DNA of 25,366 nucleotides from a virus. The notes under the pieces are model-generated. The model saw only the letters and a program-made list of their open reading frames with translations, was not told the DNA's origin and searched no databases. The position numbers were made by a program, and so were the translations under genes. Where the stretch lies: the IMG/VR virus record IMGVR_UViG_3300031111_000295, positions 1-25,366 of that record. One strand, written 5' to 3'. This document shows, piece by piece, positions 12,429-18,441 of the stretch; position 1 is the stretch's first letter, and the number at the start of each line of letters is the position of its first letter.

Positions 12429-12913
12429 AATCGAAACTGTTGATTGCGGTCTTGTTAGTGCTTCCCGCACTGATAGCGGCATCTGATGTAAGTGTTCAGT
12501 ACAAGGACAGCATTACTGCAAGCGATTCGGTCGCGGTTCGGATCGACACGGCGTTCACACCGACGGTGTACGTCGGCAACAAGGAAGGTTTTCAGTTCTT
12601 TCCGAAGGTCTCGGCCTACACGGAAACGCAGTACGCCAACGACACCAACTGGACCGACGATAGTCTGTTCATCAAGGTCCAGTTCAGTTTTGACCTGTCT
12701 ACCTGGGTGACCTTCGAAGTCGACACTTTACTTGACAACGGCTCCGGGACGCTGCGGCTGACGTTGCTTCGAAACGATTCCACTCTGTTCGGTGACTGGA
12801 TGCGGGGCCTGCTCATACATCACGATTCTATCGGGGTGGGGGAGGCAGACTCCGCTCTGGTGAATGGTCCGGCATATTACAAGTTCTTTGAGTTATTCTA
12901 CACGACATGGTAA
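12425..12913 (+). CDS. Beta-rich protein with Sec-type signal peptide
   Basis: The product has 162 residues from ATG 12425, coupled to the portal by ATGA. Residues 1-20 form a textbook signal peptide: a basic start (MKSK), a hydrophobic core (LLIAVLLVLPALIA) and small residues at the likely cleavage site. The mature part is rich in Asp, Ser and Thr with few basic residues (KDSITASDSVAVRIDTAF) and alternates beta strands (LFIKVQFSFDLSTWVTFEVDT). It fits a single beta-sandwich. A secreted or membrane-tethered decoration, or a protein that changes the host envelope, would fit. Its position inside the head operon is unusual. It may be a distant paralogue of the next gene. Confidence 0.7.
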   Translation: MKSKLLIAVLLVLPALIAASDVSVQYKDSITASDSVAVRIDTAFTPTVYVGNKEGFQFFPKVSAYTETQYANDTNWTDDSLFIKVQFSFDLSTWVTFEVDTLLDNGSGTLRLTLLRNDSTLFGDWMRGLLIHHDSIGVGEADSALVNGPAYYKFFELFYTTW

Positions 12914-12930
12914 AGGAGGCAAACAGAGGA

Positions 12931-13449
12931 ATGAAAACAAGAATTGCACTGGCCCTGGCGGTGGGCTTGGCGCTGCTCGGCGCCATCTCGATCATGGGAG
13001 CAGCGCCGGTCTTCAACAATAAGACCGTACACCACGACACTATCACGATCGACAGCGAGTACACGGACGCCCGCTGGGAAGTGATCGACGAGGTGGACAT
13101 AGCGTTCACCGATTCCGCTTATGCCGTTGTAACCGTCAGCGGGGTGGCCACGCTGGATCCCGGCGACAGGCTCTATCTCGGGTTCGGCCGCTGTAATGCG
13201 GACGCCGAAATCGACTCCACCTGGTTCATGGATACCTGTATGGTCGACACGTTTATTGTCGAGCTGCCCGTGGATATTCGGTGGCATAAGCGAGTACCCT
13301 TCTCCTTCCAGTACATTGACTCCATCCTCAGCCAAACCGATTCGACCAGGTATATCAAAGTCGTCGGTGCGGTCGGTGGGTCGACTCACGGGGAAAAGGT
13401 GTTTCTCGAAAACCTGACGACTACGGGCATCATACTCGACCTGAACTGA
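12931..13449 (+). CDS. Second beta-rich protein with Sec-type signal peptide
   Basis: The product has 172 residues. I chose ATG 12931 over ATG 12907 because AAGGAGG at 12913-12919 lies between them and because the shorter form starts with a clean signal peptide (MKTRIALALAVGLALLGAIS, likely cut near MGA-AP). The mature part is again rich in Asp, Ser and Thr and beta-patterned (NKTVHHDTITIDSEYTDARW; YAVVTVSGVATLDPGDRLYLG). It has two Cys residues that could form a disulphide, which agrees with export. Size, order of elements and composition resemble the preceding protein. Role unknown; a pair of exported beta-sandwich proteins encoded between portal and scaffold is not a standard phage layout. 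Confidence 0.7.
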   Translation: MKTRIALALAVGLALLGAISIMGAAPVFNNKTVHHDTITIDSEYTDARWEVIDEVDIAFTDSAYAVVTVSGVATLDPGDRLYLGFGRCNADAEIDSTWFMDTCMVDTFIVELPVDIRWHKRVPFSFQYIDSILSQTDSTRYIKVVGAVGGSTHGEKVFLENLTTTGIILDLN

Positions 13450-13457
13450 GGTATATC

Positions 13458-13823
13458 ATGACTCGACGCCCTGGAGAAACCATGGAAAAGCGTTTGGCGG
13501 AGATCGAAACCGCTGTTCGCCAAATTGAGGGGATGGAACATTTGGGCCAGTTTCCCGCCTTCCAGCAACTTCTGGGCGTCTTGAGGCGGAATGTGACTCA
13601 GCTTCAGCAGGATCAGAACAAGTTATCTCGTCAGGTGCAAAAAAACGCTGACGAAATTCAGGCGCTGAACGCTTTGCGGGATGCGACCCAGGGCCTCATA
13701 GACATCTTTGAGACAACCTTGGCCAACAAACCCAGAGTGTTTCAAATGCGCGCAACCCTTTTAGACCGCCTGCGCTTCAAGAGCCTCCACCGGAGACAAC
13801 TCGAAAGCGTAGGCATGGAGTAA
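13458..13823 (+). CDS. Coiled-coil protein upstream of the scaffold
   Basis: The product has 121 residues from ATG 13458, with GAGGT before it. A second ATG at 13482 is possible but has a weaker site. Residues 10-75 are a continuous heptad-like coiled coil (KRLAEIETAVRQIE; VTQLQQDQNKLSRQVQKNADEIQ). The C-terminus is basic (RATLLDRLRFKSLHRRQ). Size and position just before the scaffold suggest an assembly helper, but no family is recognised. Confidence 0.68.
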   Translation: MTRRPGETMEKRLAEIETAVRQIEGMEHLGQFPAFQQLLGVLRRNVTQLQQDQNKLSRQVQKNADEIQALNALRDATQGLIDIFETTLANKPRVFQMRATLLDRLRFKSLHRRQLESVGME

Positions 13824-13829
13824 TCAGTC

Positions 13830-14870
13830 ATGCCACGAATACCAGACGGCAGTAGCGTAGGCGACCTCCTGAATCAAGGGGAGACAACCGCTCCGCAGAC
13901 GCCGCAGCAAAAGCAGGACAATCCGGCCCCGGCAGCGCAGACCCAGACCCCGCAGCCACAGGCCCCGGCTCAACAGTCCGGACAAGTCGCACAGACCCCG
14001 GCTCAGCCGACGATTCAGGACCCTGCCAAGGGGACAGCAGGCCAGCAGCAAACCACCGGCGACAAGCCGGAAGGTTCGCAACCCCCTGCCACCGATGACC
14101 CTGAAGCCGCTCGCAGAGAGCACTATCAGACGACCTATCAGAACGTCCTGAAATTCATGAACGAAAGAGCTCCCGAGCTTCGCCGGGCATGGGACGAGGA
14201 ACGGTACGGAACCGCTCCGGCGCCCCAGATTCCTCGCGACGATCGGGGTAGGTTCACGATGCGACAGGATGCTCAGGGGAATCAGCTTGGAGAGCAGGGG
14301 CCTCCGGGGACGAACGAGTTCGATGACGAGTTCGATTTCACCGACAGGCGCCAGCTCCAGAAGATGATTCGGGACACGGTCGTTCAGGCCAACCAGGAGA
14401 TTCGGCAGCAGGATCAGCAGTATGAGGCAGAGCAAGCGGCTGTTCGTGAGCAAACGGCATTCCGTCGTGAGTTCTCGGCCTGTTCAGAGCAGGCCAACCA
14501 ATTGGAACAGGCTGTGCCGCCCGAGGTCTTCAAGAAGGCGATTGAAAACGTCAACCGGTACTACGGTGTGCGCGTTTTCGTCCATCCTGGTGATGAAAAG
14601 TCACCCGGCATTCCTGGTGGACCTACGGCGTTTCTGCAGGGGCTGGTCAGAGAGGTTGATCTCATCATGCAGAGCCATGAAGGTACGGCCCAGACAGTGG
14701 GACAGATTGCCGCAGTTACGGCCCATGCCAAGAATGCGGCCTTGACCCAGCAACCGGCGCCGGCCAGCGTGGCAACACCGAAGGAAGAAACTGAGAACCA
14801 GAAACATCTGAACCGCATGAAGGCTGCCGGCGGCGACGTCGTGGGCACTCTTATGAGCGGGACAGGATAG
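13830..14870 (+). CDS. Putative scaffold protein
   Basis: The product has 346 residues from ATG 13830, with GGAG upstream. Residues 15-90 are Gln/Pro/Ala-rich and disordered. A helical, Gln- and Glu-rich region follows (REHYQTTYQNVLKFMNERAP; TVVQANQEIRQQDQQYEAEQ), and the end is again helical and polar. Composition, length and position directly before the major capsid gene are typical of phage scaffolds, which guide capsid assembly and then leave the head. A short conserved-looking patch (FDDEFDFTDRRQLQKMI) may be the helix that binds the coat. No protease motif is seen. Assigned from context and composition, not from a specific family match. Confidence 0.72.
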   Translation: MPRIPDGSSVGDLLNQGETTAPQTPQQKQDNPAPAAQTQTPQPQAPAQQSGQVAQTPAQPTIQDPAKGTAGQQQTTGDKPEGSQPPATDDPEAARREHYQTTYQNVLKFMNERAPELRRAWDEERYGTAPAPQIPRDDRGRFTMRQDAQGNQLGEQGPPGTNEFDDEFDFTDRRQLQKMIRDTVVQANQEIRQQDQQYEAEQAAVREQTAFRREFSACSEQANQLEQAVPPEVFKKAIENVNRYYGVRVFVHPGDEKSPGIPGGPTAFLQGLVREVDLIMQSHEGTAQTVGQIAAVTAHAKNAALTQQPAPASVATPKEETENQKHLNRMKAAGGDVVGTLMSGTG

Positions 14871-14906
14871 CCTTCAGGTTCCAGTCAGAGATAAAAGGAG
14901 GCTAAA

Positions 14907-16124
14907 TTGGCACTTACACTTGTAGCAGGTGTTCGTGCTCGCGATTCACTAGTAACCGCCCGTGAGGATACGGATTACGCGCGCGGCATTGCTCTCCTCG
15001 AACCGTGGAAAAACCCGATGACTCTGGTCACCCAGCGCCTCGGGCACTATTCGTCCGATACGGTCGACTTCCACCACTACGAGGATGTGACGGTGCCTTA
15101 CCAGGACCAGGTCAACAATGGTGGAGGCTATTCCGACACCGACACGGCAATTGTCGTTGATACCGGCGGCCTGTTCAAGGCTGGCGATCTGGTCCGGGTG
15201 GATGAGACCGGCGAAATTATGCTGGTCACCTCTGTCAGCACGAACACGCTGACGGTCATCCGCGACTACGGACAGGCGGAGGGCTGGACTGCTTCGGCAG
15301 CGGCCCTGGTAGACAACTACCATCTGACTCGCCTGTCCAACGCGTTCGAGCAGGGACACGACCTGCCCGACTCCGTGACCACTCAGGAAGTCGACGTCAA
15401 GAACTACACCCAGGACATTCGCACGTCGTGGTTGCTGACGGATATTCTCCAGAACAGCCTTCTGCGCGGAGAGCAGGATCAGGCGTTCCAGGATCGGAAG
15501 AAGGGCATCGAGCACTTCATGAAGATCGAAATGGCGAATATCATCGGCAAGCCCTACGCCGGTGACAAGGGTGCCTTCTCCGGAAGTCACGGTTCCGGTG
15601 ATGCTCCGACGACCTGTGGCGGTTGCAACTACTTCATCGAAAACGAAGGCGACACCAACCTCATGGTCGATCAGACCGATCTGACCATGTGGGAGTTTGT
15701 CGATTTCCTGGAACCGCTTTTCCAGTACGGCAGCGCCACCCGGTTCTGCTTCTGCCCGTCCGCCCTGCGGACCGCTCTGGACAAGTGGGGAATAACGAAG
15801 ATGCAGACTTTCGCGTCTCAGGACGTTTTGGGCATGAAGATTGGCCGGTGGGATTCGTCCCACGGTACGGTCTACTTCATCATGCACGACGCCCTGCGGC
15901 CGGCAGCTTCCACTCTGTGGAAGAACTGCTTCTTCCTGGACATGGACAAGCTCGATTGGGTCACGCTCCAGAACATCGGCAGCACCTCGATGACGACGGT
16001 AGACTACCGTCACTCGACGGGTGCGACCAAGACCGGTTACGAATACCGGACGATTCAGGGCATTCGGTTCAGACAGCCGAAATGCCATGGTCGTCTGCGG
16101 CTCAAGACCGTTTCTGTGGCGTAG
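14907..16124 (+). CDS. Major capsid protein, SU10/DUF5309-like HK97 fold
   Basis: The product has 405 residues from TTG 14907, six bases after AGGAGG (14896-14901). No ATG or GTG nearby fits. The sequence follows the SU10 major-capsid pattern: an N-terminal segment (PWKNPMTLVTQRLGH), a beta insertion with GDLVRVDETGEIMLVTSVS and NTLTVIRDYGQ, the helix NYTQDIRTSWLLTDILQNS, and the spine-helix region with KKGIEHFMKIEMANIIGKPY. A P-domain follows with the C-terminal strands TGYEYRTIQGIRFRQPKCHGRL. Such proteins form the shell of short-tailed phages related to SU10. A terminator-like hairpin follows the gene, which fits its need for high expression. Confidence 0.85.
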   Translation: MALTLVAGVRARDSLVTAREDTDYARGIALLEPWKNPMTLVTQRLGHYSSDTVDFHHYEDVTVPYQDQVNNGGGYSDTDTAIVVDTGGLFKAGDLVRVDETGEIMLVTSVSTNTLTVIRDYGQAEGWTASAAALVDNYHLTRLSNAFEQGHDLPDSVTTQEVDVKNYTQDIRTSWLLTDILQNSLLRGEQDQAFQDRKKGIEHFMKIEMANIIGKPYAGDKGAFSGSHGSGDAPTTCGGCNYFIENEGDTNLMVDQTDLTMWEFVDFLEPLFQYGSATRFCFCPSALRTALDKWGITKMQTFASQDVLGMKIGRWDSSHGTVYFIMHDALRPAASTLWKNCFFLDMDKLDWVTLQNIGSTSMTTVDYRHSTGATKTGYEYRTIQGIRFRQPKCHGRLRLKTVSVA

Positions 16125-16160
16125 GCCCTTCGAACTCGATGAAAAGCGAGACGACAAAGC

Positions 16161-16184
16161 GGGGGCCCCAAAAACGGGGCCTCC
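16161..16184 (+). terminator. Terminator-like hairpin after the capsid gene
   Basis: GGGGGCCCC at 16161-16169 pairs with GGGGCCTCC at 16176-16184 (one G-U) around an A-rich 6-nt loop, followed by CTTCTAAAA. The T-run is short, so termination may be partial. It lies 36 bases after the capsid stop and would raise capsid mRNA relative to the genes downstream. Confidence 0.6.
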
Positions 16185-16209
16185 CTTCTAAAACCGAAAG
16201 GATAAAATT

Positions 16210-16764
16210 GTGAGTAAGGAAGAGAAAGCAAAGGCCGAAGCGGAAGCTAAGGCGAAAGCAGAAGCTGAAGAGAAAGCAAAGGCCGAAGCGGAAGCTAAGG
16301 CGAAAGCACCTCTTCCCGGAGCGCCGGTAGTGGAAGCGAAGCCGAAGGACACGCTGGACGACCCGCCGATCGATCCGAGCAAGCCCTACATTTTCAAGGT
16401 CACGACGCCAAGAACGGTCAACCTGACCGGAACGCGCACGGCTCTCGTCAGTGACGGCCTTGGTGGCCACGTCGTTCAACCGGTGGCCGGGCCTGTGAAG
16501 GCCGTCTTCAACAGCGGCTTCTTCGTCTGCACGCCCGAATGGGCGGAATCCCAGGGGCTGACCCAGGTTCAGGCGGTCCGGTTACTGCGGAAGTATTGCC
16601 GCGAAGAACCGGCGGCTGCCGAAATCGGCTCCCAGGAATACCTGCAGCTCCTGAAGCAGAGAGACGCACTGGACGACAAGATCAAGCTGGTCTCGGGCGC
16701 CCGGTCGACCGGTGCTGTTACCGGAACAAACGCCGGACCGTCTCTGCCGAAAGCTGACGGATAA
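16210..16764 (+). CDS. Head protein with Ala/Glu/Lys repeat N-terminus
   Basis: The product has 184 residues from GTG 16210 with AAAGGA upstream. Residues 3-33 are a low-complexity Ala/Glu/Lys helix made of two identical 14-residue copies. The folded part (about 45-150) is beta-rich, with TVNLTGTRTALVSDGLGGHV, GPVKAVFNSGFFVCTPEW and a small helix. The position after the capsid gene matches head decoration, head-fibre or completion proteins in other phages, and a charged helix joined to a beta domain would suit a capsid-surface protein. No family is certain. TAATG overlap with the connector gene. Confidence 0.65.
   Translation: MSKEEKAKAEAEAKAKAEAEEKAKAEAEAKAKAPLPGAPVVEAKPKDTLDDPPIDPSKPYIFKVTTPRTVNLTGTRTALVSDGLGGHVVQPVAGPVKAVFNSGFFVCTPEWAESQGLTQVQAVRLLRKYCREEPAAAEIGSQEYLQLLKQRDALDDKIKLVSGARSTGAVTGTNAGPSLPKADG
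16219..16308 (+). repeat. Exact 42-bp direct repeat in the Ala/Glu/Lys helix
   Basis: Bases 16219-16260 recur exactly at 16267-16308, offset by 48 bases. Both copies are in frame and encode EEKAKAEAEAKAKA. Perfect identity at DNA level indicates a recent duplication, probably by slippage, which lengthened the charged helix. Confidence 0.9.
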
Positions 16765-17459
16765 TGCTCAGGGAATCGCAGATAAGCCTGGCCCTGGCGG
16801 CGCCGGAGATCAGGGCGCTCGACATTGCTGTCGATGAAAAGCGTGAGATGGCAAACGACTACTTGGATATTGCCGTCGACGTCCTGACCCTGGCGCATAG
16901 CTGGGACTTCGTTATGGGAGTCAACGACCATACCGACGGTACGGTGGCCGACCAGGCGGAGTACACGTTGATCGGTGCGGACAACGATTGCCGGGCGATC
17001 TACAATGTTCGGGTGGCAGACAACACTTCGGACACGGACGATGAGGATCTGCGCCTCCTTGACAAAAAACTGCCGGCTGAAATAGACGACTATCTTCAGC
17101 GGTACACCATGACGAAGACGGCAATATGGGTCCCCACCGGTACGTCGAGCGGTTCTCCCCAGGTCACCCTTTACAAGACACCGTCGGAAAGCGGCCGGTG
17201 CTTGCGGTATCGCTACTGGAAAAACGGCGTCACGTTCGAGGACTTCCCTGATGATTTCGCCGGACTGTTCGATACCGCTATCAGAGCCAGATTCACACCG
17301 GCGATGCGTCAGGTACTGGAGTCTCAACTTACCGACCAGATAAACAGCCATAACCGGTCAGGTGGCGGCGCCAAGTCGGTTCTGGTCAATCCGTATGTTG
17401 CTCGTCGGAATCTGAGACGGGCCGGGTGGTTTGGATACAGCAGCGGGAGTTTGTTCTGA
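16764..17459 (+). CDS. Head-tail connector, gp4/adaptor-like (first copy)
   Basis: The product has 231 residues from ATG 16764 (TAATG). N-terminal helices (ISLALAAPEIRALDIAVD; NDYLDIAVDVLTLAHSWDFV) are followed by a beta region with AEYTLIGADNDCRAIYNVRV and VTLYKTPSESGRCLRYRYW, then C-terminal helices (LFDTAIRARFTPAMRQVLES) and a basic tail. This order fits the P22 gp4/T7 gp11-like adaptors that sit below the portal and link it to the tail. No signal peptide is present here, unlike in the similar protein at 17719. Assigned from pattern and position. Confidence 0.68.
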   Translation: MLRESQISLALAAPEIRALDIAVDEKREMANDYLDIAVDVLTLAHSWDFVMGVNDHTDGTVADQAEYTLIGADNDCRAIYNVRVADNTSDTDDEDLRLLDKKLPAEIDDYLQRYTMTKTAIWVPTGTSSGSPQVTLYKTPSESGRCLRYRYWKNGVTFEDFPDDFAGLFDTAIRARFTPAMRQVLESQLTDQINSHNRSGGGAKSVLVNPYVARRNLRRAGWFGYSSGSLF

Positions 17460-17749
17460 TGGACGCCCACGAATATCAATGCCCCGAGTGCGGCTACCAG
17501 AGGTCGTCTTTCGCTGATGCCTGGCAGACTGTCAACTGTGATGAATGCGGCGCCCCCATGAAGCGGGGAGTTTTCGTTCCACCCGTTTATCGGGTTTACG
17601 TCCCAGGCCGTGGACGAAACTCTTATCGGTCCCTTCCGGACAGAAAGGTTGACCGGGCGCCGGGAATAGCCCGGCAAGTAATGGACGAAGCTCATCGGGA
17701 ACGTGAGGTTATGAAAAAATGCGGACGATACGAACGATTGTATCAGTAG
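17459..17749 (+). CDS. Zinc-ribbon protein in the connector cluster
   Basis: The product has 96 residues from ATG 17459 (TGATG; GGGAG upstream). CPEC and CDEC, 17 residues apart, form a zinc ribbon of the FmdB/regulatory type in residues 7-32 (CPECGYQRSS and VNCDECGAPMKRG). The rest is basic and Arg-rich (RVYVPGRGRNSYRSLPDRK) and ends in a helix. It overlaps the next gene by 31 bases. Zinc ribbons of this form are common in bacterial and phage genomes without a proven role; an assembly or late regulatory job is possible. Confidence 0.72.
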   Translation: MDAHEYQCPECGYQRSSFADAWQTVNCDECGAPMKRGVFVPPVYRVYVPGRGRNSYRSLPDRKVDRAPGIARQVMDEAHREREVMKKCGRYERLYQ

Positions 17750-18438
17750 TCCTATCGCTGCTGTTGCTGCCGGTTCTGGCCGTGGGGCAAACAAGCCCTC
17801 GACTTGACTCGATGACGGTCGCGGCGCTGAACCAGCTGGGGATCAAACCAACAGGCACCGATCTGGTGACGCTGGCCAAGGTTTATGAGTTCGTGAATGT
17901 CGCGATCGAGGACGTTTCCACTTCCTGGCCGGCTATTGAAAAGGTCGACACCGTTGTTGCGCGGGATTCGGTTGAAAGCGCCGTCCTGCCCTCCGATTTC
18001 GTGTCGATTTACAGCTGCGACTGGATTCTTGGGGACAGCATTCGCATTCCACTTGAGTACGTCCCACGTGATAGTCTATCACATTTACTGTCGAACGCCG
18101 AAACGGCTATGGCTGAACCTGCAAAAATCATCAAGGGTGAGGAAAAATTCTACTACTCGACCTTCGCCGGCGGGCTGTACACCTGCCCGAAAGTCTGGCA
18201 TGACTCCAGCCTTGGAGGGTCGATCTCGCTGTTTGTCTGCTACTACGCCAGGGGCGCGAAGTTGACCGCTGTGGGCGACACTACGACGGTTCTGAGCAAA
18301 TACCGGCGATATATCCGGTGGCACGTGTGCGAACAAATAGATTTGCTCTGTGGCAGAGTTGATCGAGCTGCGTACTGGCGGGGCCTGTACACGGCGGGTC
18401 TGCCGCCACAAATGCGAGAGATTGAGGGAAAGAAGTAA
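17719..18438 (+). CDS. Connector-like protein with signal peptide
   Basis: The product has 239 residues from ATG 17719, inside the end of the zinc-ribbon gene, with GAGG 11 bases upstream. Residues 1-24 are a good signal peptide (MRTIRTIVSVVLSLLLLPVL, then AVG-Q). The mature part has the gp4/adaptor pattern: N-terminal helices (VTLAKVYEFVNVAIEDVS), VLPSDFVSIYSCDW, a PLEYVPRDSLSHLL segment, a beta core, and C-terminal YRRYIRWHVCEQIDLL. The next internal Met (about residue 33) has no ribosome binding site, so the signal peptide is probably made. The product should therefore enter the periplasm or membrane, which is strange for a tail-assembly protein. Confidence 0.6.
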   Translation: MRTIRTIVSVVLSLLLLPVLAVGQTSPRLDSMTVAALNQLGIKPTGTDLVTLAKVYEFVNVAIEDVSTSWPAIEKVDTVVARDSVESAVLPSDFVSIYSCDWILGDSIRIPLEYVPRDSLSHLLSNAETAMAEPAKIIKGEEKFYYSTFAGGLYTCPKVWHDSSLGGSISLFVCYYARGAKLTAVGDTTTVLSKYRRYIRWHVCEQIDLLCGRVDRAAYWRGLYTAGLPPQMREIEGKK

Positions 18439-18441
18439 GTA

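Noticed and set aside
14949-16157. 402-codon open frame on the minus strand opposite the capsid gene
   Set aside because: It mirrors the capsid gene, has no ribosome binding site and shows no fold pattern. It arises from codon bias on the coding strand.
16219-16308. Short repeats considered as a CRISPR array
   Set aside because: There are only two copies, joined by a 6-bp gap, in frame inside a gene, with no spacers of constant length.
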